Assembly (NCBI GenBank): GCA_030066655.1 | Contig: JASJBE010000012.1 | Span: forward strand, 1-49,571 | Origin: Woeseiaceae bacterium | GTDB lineage: Bacteria > Pseudomonadota > Gammaproteobacteria > Steroidobacterales > Woeseiaceae | Direction of reading: 5' to 3' | DNA: 49,571 nucleotides | Shown here: positions 8,314-16,325 of the stretch, piece after piece | How positions within the stretch are numbered: position 1 is the stretch's first letter | How the letters are laid out: each line of letters starts with the position of its first letter | Program-made: the position numbers and the translations under genes | The notes under the pieces: model-generated | The model's database searches: none | What the model was told of the DNA's origin: nothing | What the model saw: the letters and a program-made list of their open reading frames with translations, nothing else

Positions 8314-8999
8314 TGAGTGCCGTACGCTGCATTGACGTGTGCAAGACCTACCGCCAGGGCGACGAGGATATTCACGCGCTCGATCACGTGAGTATCGAAA
8401 TTCAGAACGGCGGCTTCGTCTGCCTGTCGGCGCCATCCGGCGGCGGCAAGACGACCTTGCTGAATGCGATCGGCGGGCTGGACGTCCCCGACTCGGGCGA
8501 GATTTACATCGATGAGCAACGTATCGACAATCTCAGCAAGGGTGAGCTCGCCGCCTTGCGGCTGTCGAAGATCGGCTTTGTCTTCCAGGCGTTCAACCTG
8601 ATCCCCGTGCTATCGGCGCGAGAGAACGTAGAGTTCGTCATGCAGGTCCAGGGTGTCGACGCCGACAAGCGGCGCTCACTGGCGATGAGCATCCTCGATG
8701 AAGTCGGGCTCGCCGGAATGGAGGAGCGGCGGCCTGCCGAGATGTCGGGCGGGCAGCAGCAGCGGGTCGCGGTTGCGAGAGCGATCGTCTCGAGGCCGGC
8801 GTTAGTGCTAGCAGACGAACCGACCGCGAACCTCGACTCAAAAACGTCGGATGAGCTGATGGAACTGTTTACCGAGTTGAACATGAATCACGGCACGACC
8901 TTCGTCATCGCAACCCACGACCGCCGCGTCATGTCGTATGCCAAGCGATTGATCAAGATGCTGGACGGGCGCATTGTCGACGATATTGCGCAATCCTGA
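8313..8999 (+). CDS. LolD/MacB-type ABC transporter ATP-binding protein
   Basis: A 228-residue ATPase. Walker A reads APSGGGKTT (residues about 46-54), with Ala where the first Gly of the usual GPSGSGKS is found; the Q-loop is VFQAFNLIPVLSA, the ABC signature MSGGQQQRVAVA and Walker B LVLADEPTANLDS. Spacing and motifs place it in the LolD/MacB/FtsE group. It energises the two permeases encoded just upstream. The 1-base TGATG overlap implies translational coupling. Confidence 0.94.
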   Translation: MSAVRCIDVCKTYRQGDEDIHALDHVSIEIQNGGFVCLSAPSGGGKTTLLNAIGGLDVPDSGEIYIDEQRIDNLSKGELAALRLSKIGFVFQAFNLIPVLSARENVEFVMQVQGVDADKRRSLAMSILDEVGLAGMEERRPAEMSGGQQQRVAVARAIVSRPALVLADEPTANLDSKTSDELMELFTELNMNHGTTFVIATHDRRVMSYAKRLIKMLDGRIVDDIAQS

Positions 9000-10224
9000 G
9001 CTGGCGCTGCTGGTCCTGTTTCTCGCGGCGGGCTCAGCTGCGGATACAGACTTTGGCGGCCACGGCAAACTCAGGGGAATTGCCAACGCGCTGCCCAGCG
9101 ACAGCATCATTCGCACGACCGCGCCTTCGGTCCCGTTCGACGTCGAGGGAGAGCTGCGACTCAACGTCAAGGCCTCGTCGGGGGCATGGCGAGCCGAGGC
9201 TGCCTACTCGTTGTTCCTGCTGTACGGGGATCGAGTCGCTTATCGACGAGATTTCGCGGACAACCTGCCACTGTATCCGGATGACGAGCGACGCCTGTTC
9301 GATCTCACACAGGTCTTCGAGGACTCCGGCAAACGACTGGCCCTGCACCGCCTCGACAGGCTCTCCATCGGCTACACGAGCGACGACTTCGTGATCAGGT
9401 TTGGCAGGCAGGCCCTTTCCTGGGGAAACGGGCTGTTCTTCTCGTCGCTGGACCTCGTCAATCCCTTCGACCCGGCCGCCATCGATACCGAGTACAAGAC
9501 GGGCGACGATATGCTCTACGCGCAGCGCCTGTTCGAGACCGGTAATGATGTGCAGGCTGCCGTGGTCGTTCGACGCAACCCGGAAACCGGTAACGTCAGC
9601 TCAAGTCAGTCCAGCGCGCTGCTCAAGTACCACGCATTCATCGGCGCATCAGAACTCGACATCCTGTTCGGACAGCACTACGACGAGCCAGTGTTCGGCT
9701 TAGGCTTAGTCAGGAGCGTTGGCGGTGCCGTTATCAGGAGCGACGTATCAGTGATGGACTCCGATGACGGCTACAAGGCCCGGGCATTGATTAACGGCAG
9801 CCTGTCCTGGGTCGCCTTCGGCAAGAACATGAGCGGCTCGGTCGAGTATTTCTACTCAGGTTTCGGGCTTACCGATGACGATCTGCTGGTCACGGACGTG
9901 GCCGCGAATGTGGCGTTGTCTGAGCAACTCCTGCGCGGGGATCTGTTCAGTATCGGCCGCCACTATCTTGCCGGAAATGTGCTTGTCGAGATGACGCCGC
10001 TGCTGTCGCTGACGCCCTCGGTGCTGGCCAACGTTTCGGATGGCAGCGCACTGTTCCAGCTGATTGGCCAGTACAGTCTATCTGATAACAGCGTGTTGCT
10101 CGGCAGCCTGAACGTCCCGATAGGACCGTCGGGCACGGAATTCGGCGGGCTCAGGGTGCCGTTGACCGACCTGCGGTTCTCTACCGGCCCGGGCGTCTTC
10201 GTCCAGTTCGGCGGCTACTTCTGA
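8974..10224 (+). CDS. Outer-membrane beta-barrel protein of the LolA-like/ABC operon
   Basis: A protein of about 416 residues with a short signal peptide (PELALLVLFLAAGSAAD) and a mature part built of alternating strands ending in a C-terminal aromatic (FVQFGGYF), typical of an outer-membrane barrel. The stretch RFGRQALSWGNGLFF followed by LVNPFDPAA resembles the DUF1302/alginate-export type of porin. No ATG is available: start is TTG at 8974 or TTG at 8986, inside the end of the ATPase gene. The overlap and shared operon suggest it is the outer-membrane end of the LolA-like/FtsX system. Its substrate is not identifiable. Confidence 0.75.
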   Translation: MSTILRNPELALLVLFLAAGSAADTDFGGHGKLRGIANALPSDSIIRTTAPSVPFDVEGELRLNVKASSGAWRAEAAYSLFLLYGDRVAYRRDFADNLPLYPDDERRLFDLTQVFEDSGKRLALHRLDRLSIGYTSDDFVIRFGRQALSWGNGLFFSSLDLVNPFDPAAIDTEYKTGDDMLYAQRLFETGNDVQAAVVVRRNPETGNVSSSQSSALLKYHAFIGASELDILFGQHYDEPVFGLGLVRSVGGAVIRSDVSVMDSDDGYKARALINGSLSWVAFGKNMSGSVEYFYSGFGLTDDDLLVTDVAANVALSEQLLRGDLFSIGRHYLAGNVLVEMTPLLSLTPSVLANVSDGSALFQLIGQYSLSDNSVLLGSLNVPIGPSGTEFGGLRVPLTDLRFSTGPGVFVQFGGYF

Positions 10225-10340
10225 AGCAGTTCTCTCGGCGCGCAAGCCGGCGCCGTTCACAAAATCGAAACAGTTGCGTAAAGCGGCTGTAACAGGACCG
10301 TGGTTACTTAACGGGCCCTGTAGTCGTAGCCGAGACAGAC

Positions 10341-11030
10341 GTGGCGAGAATCCTGGTAGCAGACGTTGATGCGAAATCGCGCCTTCTCGTTGCCAACGAG
10401 CTTCGGACACTCGGTCACGATGTCGAAGAACGCAGCGAGGTCTTCAATGCGCTGCAGCTTAACCTCGCCGAGCCTCCCGACCTCATCGTCTGCGACATCC
10501 GTGAGCTGGAGGCGACCGGCGCGAGACGATTGAGCGCGCTTGGGTGTGGCACCGATGTCGGCGCAAGCCGGGTGCTGGCGCTTGCAACGCGGGCGGCGGT
10601 TGCAGCAATACCCGGGGCGGTCGCCAACGGCATCGACGATTTCATTATCAAACCGGTCGATCGACAGGAACTCGGTATTCGAGTCGCTACCTGTCTGCAG
10701 CGCCGCTCGGTCCTCCCGAGCTCTGACGATAGCCTTTCCGTCGGCGGCATCCACCTCGACGATCGCAATCGCCGCATCACCGTTGACGACACCAGGGTGT
10801 CCCTGGCGCCCCGGGAGTATCGGCTGATGAAGTTTCTCCTGCAGAACCGTGACCAGGTCTTTAGCCGAATCGAGTTGTTGAGCAGTGTCTGGGGTCGCAC
10901 CAGCAACGTCGGGCTTCGGACGGTCGACGTACACATTCGACGACTCCGCAGCATCCTCGAACCCTTCGGCTACGACCGCTACCTGCAGACGGTACGTGGG
11001 TCAGGATACAGGTTCTCCCTAGAAGATTAG
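10341..11030 (+). CDS. OmpR/PhoB-type response regulator (orphan)
   Basis: A 229-residue two-domain regulator. The receiver has the acidic pocket (Asp8, Asp10), phospho-acceptor Asp52 (IVCDIRE), Thr83 and Lys104 (IIKPVD). The C-terminal winged helix (about 130-227) has the OmpR/PhoB features LAPREYRLMKFLLQN, SSVWGR, VDVHIRRLR and ends RGSGYRFSLED. The start is GTG. No sensor kinase gene is adjacent. A single CTGTAAC at 10287-10293 lies in the upstream gap. Its 3' end is repeated in the DNA directly downstream. Because a Pho-box-like site precedes the next gene, a PhoB-like role there is possible, but binding specificity cannot be read from sequence alone. Confidence 0.92.
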   Translation: MARILVADVDAKSRLLVANELRTLGHDVEERSEVFNALQLNLAEPPDLIVCDIRELEATGARRLSALGCGTDVGASRVLALATRAAVAAIPGAVANGIDDFIIKPVDRQELGIRVATCLQRRSVLPSSDDSLSVGGIHLDDRNRRITVDDTRVSLAPREYRLMKFLLQNRDQVFSRIELLSSVWGRTSNVGLRTVDVHIRRLRSILEPFGYDRYLQTVRGSGYRFSLED

Positions 11031-11222
11031 AACGTAGCTTCGATCGGTACGGGTATCGGTTTTCCCTAGAAGACTAGTAAGCAGTTTCTATCGGTACGGA
11101 TACAGGTTCTCCCTAGAAGACTAGTACGCAGCTTCGATCGTACTGCTATTGGCACCTCCCGCAGGAAAAGCCAGCGGAAGCTATCGGTCCGGATATCGGT
11201 CTTTCCTCGAGGACCAACCGCC
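11004..11222 (+). repeat. Tandem ~47-bp repeats copying the 3' end of the response regulator gene
   Basis: The last codons of the response regulator plus its 3' flank (unit 1, 11004-11044) recur at 11045-11091 and 11092-11138 (47 bp each), with degenerate units at 11139-11184 and 11185-11222. Units 2 and 3 share 40 of 47 bases. Read in the gene's frame, units 2 and 3 still encode GYRFSLED and a stop; the five codon differences in unit 2 (GGG, TAT, CGG, TTT, GAC) are all synonymous. Unit 5 reads GYRSFLED. This looks like repeated scars of integration into a gene 3' end (attL/attR-like) or decayed duplicates. No integrase gene is nearby. Confidence 0.8.
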
Positions 11223-11412
11223 AGTGACTGCCGGGACAGCAAAAACAAAAATCTCCCTCGATCGTAGGCGCACAGCACCGCTTACAAGCCGTCTGAGCAG
11301 CGCATCAGACCAGAGCCCAAGCGCAAATAAAGCAGATGTATATACCACGTAATTACTCTTTAAATTATTGATTTATAATACAATTGCTGTTTCGGATACC
11401 TGGCACCTTGCC
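11223..11412. other. Non-coding stretch between repeats and Pho-box-like site
   Basis: No convincing gene is seen. The base composition falls to AT-rich around 11330-11395 (for example TTAAATTATTGATTTATAAT), typical of a promoter-proximal region, just upstream of the Pho-box-like site. Confidence 0.5.
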
Positions 11413-11441
11413 CCGTCATCAATCTGTAACTTTTCTGTCAC
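11413..11441 (+). promoter_or_regulatory. Three-unit Pho-box-like site
   Basis: Three 7-mers occur at exact 11-bp steps: CCGTCAT (11413-11419), CTGTAAC (11424-11430) and CTGTCAC (11435-11441), separated by 4-bp spacers CAAT and TTTT. They match the PhoB repeat consensus CTGTCAY at 6, 5 and 7 of 7 positions. A candidate -10 (TACATT, 11452-11457) starts 10 bases after the last unit, the spacing expected for a PhoB-activated promoter. It would drive the beta-helix lipoprotein and TonB receptor genes with a leader of roughly 160 nt. Confidence 0.68.
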
Positions 11442-11625
11442 AGAGCATCAATACATTGCCGATAAATTCACGGCTCGCTTGACCGGGCCGGGACGGCAGA
11501 CCTCGCGAGAGGAGCCTGCAAGAACAATAACAAGGCGCTGCCGCTACACCTGCTCAACAACAGATATGACCGCAGCCTCACGCTGCTTTCGATTTATGCA
11601 CATACGTATAGTCTGGAGACTGTTA

Positions 11626-13335
11626 ATGAACCGCTCAAAGCTCCTCACCGTTCTGTTTACCGGCGCACTCGTTGCCGCTTGCGACAGTGGTGACATCACG
11701 CTGGCACCGACCAACATCGATAACTCCAACCAGGGCAACACAACAAGCAATCCGCCGCCCGTGGCGGACAACCCGTGTGCGTCCTACGAGGAGTCGGGTC
11801 AGACATTCGAAGGCACCGTCAACACGGACGGCAACTGCGTCTACGACACGTCGTTCGTATCCGACACGCGCCCGATCACGGTATCGACGATTCGCTTCCC
11901 GAATTTCGGTGGTCTGCACATCTTCGAAGACAGCCTCTTCATTGGTGAAGACGTCGATGCCAACGCCGCGTCGACCGGGCGTCGCATTCCGCAGGAAGGC
12001 GAGGGCACGCGCCTGATCATCGATGCGGGCAACACGATGGTATTCCAGGCAGCCGACAGCTATGTCCGAATCGCGCGCGGATCGCAGATCTTCGCTGAAG
12101 GTACCGCTTCCGACCCCATCACTTTCACTGCCGACGAGGACGCGATCCAGGGCATTGCGACGGAGAGCGATCGTGGCCTGTGGGGCGGCATGCAGATTAA
12201 CGGCAACGGCCGCACCAACAAGTGCCACGACGGCACGATCACCGGTAACAACGGTGTCGCAGGCGGCAGCCAGTTTGAGCCGACCGCGAACAATGTACAT
12301 GGCTGCCACGCAACGGCTGAAGGTCGTCCCGCGACGTACGGCGGCAATAACAATGCGGAGAACTCTGGCGTTCTTACGTACGTTGTCATCAAGCACGCCG
12401 GCTTCGAGGTTGTCGACGGTGACGAGCTGAACGCACTGACCCTGAACGGTGTGGGCAGCGGCACGACGATCAGCCACGTCCAGACCTACACATCGCTCGA
12501 TGACGGCTTCGAGATGTTCGGCGGCGCGGTCAACATGGACCACATCGTCGCTGTGAACGTTGGTGACGACTCCATCGACTACTCGGAAGGCTACAACGGC
12601 CTCATCCAGTACGCTGTCGTTGTCCACACGTCAGGCGGCAACCGTTGCATCGAAGGTGACAACACCGGTGGCGGCCGTGGCGATGGCATTACGCCGACGA
12701 CGAAGCTGTGGATCTCCAACATGACCTGCATCACGTCGAACGTCAGCGAGGGCGCCGGCAACAACCCGTCGTCGAAGGGCTCCTCAGAAGGACCGCTGTT
12801 CCGCGAGGGTACCTTCTTCGAGATGTTCAACTCGATCGTCACGTCAAACGAAGCGACGATGACGTCGAACGAGTGCATCGAGCTCGCCGACTCTGAGGGT
12901 CCGGAGACGATCGACGCTGCCCAGGACGGCACGTCCATCATGGCATCCAACGTCATCGCCTGCTCGGAGTTCATCAAGTCTTCGCCCGGATCTTTCGCGA
13001 ATACTGGCTTTGAAGAGGCAGAGTTGGAGACGCTGCTGACCTCTGGCGCCAACACGAACAACATCTTCGACGGCACCAACATTCCTTACACGAGCCTGAT
13101 CGTGGGCGGCGTCGGTACTCGCGGCTACCTGACGGCAGCGACGATCACCGATTCAGCCAGCACGGTTGTGTTCGATCAGAGCACCGACCTTGCCGATCTG
13201 AACGACGACACGCTCTACCCGGTGCCGGCATCGACGGGCTTCTTCGAGACGGCGACGTACCTTGGCGGTGCGAACGAGGGCGACGACTGGCTGGCTGGCT
13301 GGACCGTTGGCCTTAGCGCTCCGCTCGACCCGTAA
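11626..13335 (+). CDS. Beta-helix-like surface lipoprotein, TonB-receptor partner
   Basis: A 569-residue lipoprotein: signal peptide with lipobox LVAAC (Cys19), then a low-complexity Asn/Thr linker and a long domain rich in Gly, Asn, Asp and Thr with repeating short strands (GNTMVFQAADSYVRIARGS, LWGGMQINGNGR, TISHVQTYTSLDDGFEMFGG), typical of right-handed parallel beta-helix folds. Conserved-looking cysteines are scattered (CHDG, HGCH, RCIEGD). GGAG is eight bases before the ATG at 11626. It precedes a TonB-dependent receptor by 120 bases and shares its Pho-box-like promoter. It may be an external ligand-binding or ligand-processing partner of the receptor, as in lipoprotein/receptor pairs; the ligand is unknown. 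Confidence 0.75.
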   Translation: MNRSKLLTVLFTGALVAACDSGDITLAPTNIDNSNQGNTTSNPPPVADNPCASYEESGQTFEGTVNTDGNCVYDTSFVSDTRPITVSTIRFPNFGGLHIFEDSLFIGEDVDANAASTGRRIPQEGEGTRLIIDAGNTMVFQAADSYVRIARGSQIFAEGTASDPITFTADEDAIQGIATESDRGLWGGMQINGNGRTNKCHDGTITGNNGVAGGSQFEPTANNVHGCHATAEGRPATYGGNNNAENSGVLTYVVIKHAGFEVVDGDELNALTLNGVGSGTTISHVQTYTSLDDGFEMFGGAVNMDHIVAVNVGDDSIDYSEGYNGLIQYAVVVHTSGGNRCIEGDNTGGGRGDGITPTTKLWISNMTCITSNVSEGAGNNPSSKGSSEGPLFREGTFFEMFNSIVTSNEATMTSNECIELADSEGPETIDAAQDGTSIMASNVIACSEFIKSSPGSFANTGFEEAELETLLTSGANTNNIFDGTNIPYTSLIVGGVGTRGYLTAATITDSASTVVFDQSTDLADLNDDTLYPVPASTGFFETATYLGGANEGDDWLAGWTVGLSAPLDP

Positions 13336-13388
13336 GCTCAAGGCAACGAACGGAAAACACTGATCGTGCCAAGACTGCATGTGAATCA

Positions 13389-13417
13389 ATGCGAGGCGCC
13401 GCAAGGGCGCCTCGCAT
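13389..13417 (+). terminator. Intercistronic stem-loop between lipoprotein and TonB receptor genes
   Basis: A perfect 12-bp stem (ATGCGAGGCGCC, 13389-13400; GGCGCCTCGCAT, 13406-13417) closes a 5-base loop. No T-tract follows, so it may attenuate or stabilise the mRNA, lowering receptor relative to lipoprotein expression, rather than terminate fully. Confidence 0.6.
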
Positions 13418-13455
13418 CACTTGCAGCAACACCGTATCGCTAAAGGCTGAAGAAC

Positions 13456-16116
13456 ATGTACCTGAGAACTACACTTGCCGCCTCTGTCGCCCTGGCGTGT
13501 GCCGGAATCACGTTTGCTCCGGTCACAATGGCGCAGGAAGCTGAAGAGGGCGAGATCGAGGAGATCGTAACCTTCGGGCGCCTCAAAAGTGGCGCTGCCG
13601 CGCTGACCGATGAGCGCATGGAGGTTCCTTTTTCGGCTGATTACCTCAGCTTCGAGTCGATGACTCGGGCTGGCGACTCCGATATTGCCGCCGCGCTTCG
13701 GCGCGTGCCCGGACTGACGGTCATTGACGGAAAATTCGTCTATGTACGTGGGCTGGGTGAGCGCTATTCCAACGTCCTGGTCAACGGTGCTGCGGTACCG
13801 TCTCCTGACCTGACGCGTAGTGTCATACCACTTGATCTTTTCCCCACGTCGATCGTCGAGTCGATCAAGATTCAGAAGTCGCCTTCTCCGGACCAGCCGG
13901 CAGCGTTCGGCGGTGGGTCGATCAACATCCGGACAAAGACAATCCCCGATGACTTCCTCGCCAACGTAAGCGTGAATACCGGTTTCAACAGCGAGGGCGA
14001 CAGCTCCGGTCTGCAGTTCAACGAGAGTTCGGCGTCGCTGCCGCCCGCCATTTCAGACGCGATCAGCGCGTACCGTGGCGATATCAGCGTCAGCAACATC
14101 TTTAACACGCTGAACTTCGATGGGAATGGCGACTTCGGCGAGGCACAGACGATCCACCAGGGGCTTATCGACAGCCTGAACACCGATGTTGCCGCGACCT
14201 ACCAGAGCAACTCGCCGGACTTCGGTGCCAAGTTCTCTCTTGGAAACTCGTGGTACCTGGGCAACGGCGAGGAGCTTCGTATCGGTGCGCTTGTCGACGG
14301 TAGCTACAACGAAAAATACCGAAACGAGAATCAGCGCCGTGAAGCTATCGGCAACCCGGAAGAGCAGTTTGTCGACATCGACAGGACCATCTATGAAGAG
14401 CGCACGGTCGCGTCGTTGAACGTCGGTGTGGACTGGCTCAGCGATCACACATTCGAGTCCAGCTACTACCAGCTGAAGAACGATGAGGCACGGGCCGAGT
14501 TCACGCGAGGTTTTGACCAGAATAACCAGCAGGAAGAAGGTGACCAGAAGCTCGGATATGGCACACGCTTCGAGAAGCGCGGGCTGGACCTGTTCCAGAT
14601 CTCCGGTGAGCACACGTTTTTCGAGACGCCATACATCACCGCTCTTCTCGAGAACGTGAAACTGCAGGATCTCGAGTTTGACTGGTTCTGGTCCGACTCG
14701 ACGGCAACCACAGACCTGCCGAACAGCACCGAGTTTCAGGGCGCAGCTGCGCTGGACGCGAACGGCAACCAGGTGAGCCGCCAGATCCTGGCGTCAACAT
14801 CCGCAGGTATCTTCTCGTTTCTCGGACTCGATGACGATATGACCAGCTGGGGCGGAAATTTCCGTCTTCCGGTCACGATCGACCGGGCGAACGTCACATT
14901 CGCAACTGGCTGGTGGGGCAGCAAGAAGACGCGTGAGTACTTCGGCTACAACGTCAACCTCAATGCGGTTGGTATCAGCTCATCACTGCTTTCTGGCGGA
15001 CCCGGCGATGTACTCGCCCCGAATCGACTGACACTGGCAAACGGGTTCAACCTGTCGCTCGGCAGCAACTTTGGCACCGAGTCCTATATCGCGGCGCAGA
15101 AGGTCGACGCGTTTTACGCGATGTTCGATGCTGAGCTCAGCAACTGGCGTTTCACGGCCGGCGCTCGCTACGAGGACTACCAGCAGGCTACTCTGCCGGT
15201 CGATTTGCTGGATTTCAGCGGCAACTCGGTGCAGAACGTCATCGACGCGCTGGCGCAGCCCAATCAGCGACTCGCCATCCGCGAAGACGACACCTACCTG
15301 TCCCTGGCGGCGACCTACATGGGCTCCGGCTTGTTCGGCGCTGACGACTACCAGTTCCGCTTCAGCTATGGCGAGACTGTCGTTCGCCCCGACCTGCGTG
15401 AGATCTCGGACGTTGTCTATATCGACCCTGAGCTGAGCATTCGGGTTGTCGGTAACGAACTGCTGCAGACCTCGCCGATCGACAACTTCGAGGCGCGCGG
15501 TGAGTTTTACTACGCCAATGGCGACAACTTTACCGTGTCGCTGTTCTACAAGGACATCCAGAAACCGATTGAGCGTATCCGCACGGCAGGTTCCGATGAC
15601 AACATCCAGCTGACGTTCACCAACGCGGAGTCCGGCGAGGTCTACGGTGTCGAGCTCGAGGGTCTGAAGACTTTCGGCGATACAGGCTTCTTCCTGTCGG
15701 GCAACCTGACGCTCAGCGATTCCGAACTGCAGATTGACACGACCGGCATCACCGGTGCTCCGACAAACGCGAAGCGCCGCCTGACGGGACATTCCGAATA
15801 CGTCGCCAATGCAACTCTGGGTTATGACTCGGACTCAGGCGAGCACAGCGCTTTCCTGAACTACAACGTGTTCGGCGACCGCATTTTCTACGGCGGAATC
15901 TCGGGCAACGATGATGCCTTCGAGCTGCCCTTCCACAGCCTCGGAATCGTCTACAAGTGGTTCCCGACCGACTACATCGAAGTGAATCTGTCGGTCGACA
16001 ATATCCTCGACGAGAGCAAGAAGTTCGAGCAGACGAACTCTGTTGGCCAGACGGCAATCCTTATCGACCAGGTGGTCGGCCGCACGTTCGGCGTCAGCGC
16101 AAAGCTGATCTTCTGA
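13456..16116 (+). CDS. TonB-dependent receptor
   Basis: An 886-residue outer-membrane receptor. It has a signal peptide (cleavage after MAQ, residue 27), a TonB-box-like EEIVTFGR near 37-44, a plug domain (DIAAALRRVPGLTV, KFVYVRGLGERYSNVLVNG, FPTSIVESIKIQKSPSPDQPAAFGGG) and a large barrel ending in aromatic Phe (KLIF). The plug with QPAAFGGG/SINIRTK is the type common in marine gammaproteobacterial receptors of unknown substrate. It lies behind the beta-helix lipoprotein gene, the Pho-box-like site and an orphan PhoB-type regulator, so a phosphorus-containing ligand is a reasonable guess, not a demonstrated one. A strong terminator follows. Confidence 0.93.
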   Translation: MYLRTTLAASVALACAGITFAPVTMAQEAEEGEIEEIVTFGRLKSGAAALTDERMEVPFSADYLSFESMTRAGDSDIAAALRRVPGLTVIDGKFVYVRGLGERYSNVLVNGAAVPSPDLTRSVIPLDLFPTSIVESIKIQKSPSPDQPAAFGGGSINIRTKTIPDDFLANVSVNTGFNSEGDSSGLQFNESSASLPPAISDAISAYRGDISVSNIFNTLNFDGNGDFGEAQTIHQGLIDSLNTDVAATYQSNSPDFGAKFSLGNSWYLGNGEELRIGALVDGSYNEKYRNENQRREAIGNPEEQFVDIDRTIYEERTVASLNVGVDWLSDHTFESSYYQLKNDEARAEFTRGFDQNNQQEEGDQKLGYGTRFEKRGLDLFQISGEHTFFETPYITALLENVKLQDLEFDWFWSDSTATTDLPNSTEFQGAAALDANGNQVSRQILASTSAGIFSFLGLDDDMTSWGGNFRLPVTIDRANVTFATGWWGSKKTREYFGYNVNLNAVGISSSLLSGGPGDVLAPNRLTLANGFNLSLGSNFGTESYIAAQKVDAFYAMFDAELSNWRFTAGARYEDYQQATLPVDLLDFSGNSVQNVIDALAQPNQRLAIREDDTYLSLAATYMGSGLFGADDYQFRFSYGETVVRPDLREISDVVYIDPELSIRVVGNELLQTSPIDNFEARGEFYYANGDNFTVSLFYKDIQKPIERIRTAGSDDNIQLTFTNAESGEVYGVELEGLKTFGDTGFFLSGNLTLSDSELQIDTTGITGAPTNAKRRLTGHSEYVANATLGYDSDSGEHSAFLNYNVFGDRIFYGGISGNDDAFELPFHSLGIVYKWFPTDYIEVNLSVDNILDESKKFEQTNSVGQTAILIDQVVGRTFGVSAKLIF

Positions 16117-16129
16117 CGTCTAAAGAATG

Positions 16130-16165
16130 GCCGGGGCGAGCGTATTGCTCGCCCCGGCTTTTTTT
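16130..16165 (+). terminator. Rho-independent terminator after TonB receptor
   Basis: A 12-bp GC-rich stem (GCCGGGGCGAGC, 16130-16141, with GCTCGCCCCGGC, 16147-16158) is followed by seven T's. It ends the lipoprotein/receptor transcript. Confidence 0.92.
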
Positions 16166-16325
16166 GTGTGATAACGCCGCCTCGTCTGACGTCCTTCGCC
16201 TTGATTCTTGCCGATGGGCATAGACGCGGCCGTCCCGCGCAGCCGGCCCGAAGTCCCCTGCGCTTCCGATAGAGTGAACCAGTCGGACCGGAATTGGCCT
16301 AAACTCCGTGAAACGGAGATTCCTG

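Noticed and set aside
10276-10304. Pho box before the response regulator gene (CTGTAAC at 10287)
   Set aside because: Only one unit is good; the flanking 11-bp-spaced 7-mers match poorly, and a lone CTGTAAC is expected by chance.
13389-13417. Rho-independent terminator separating lipoprotein and TonB receptor genes
   Set aside because: The stem is strong but no T-run follows, so full termination is unlikely.
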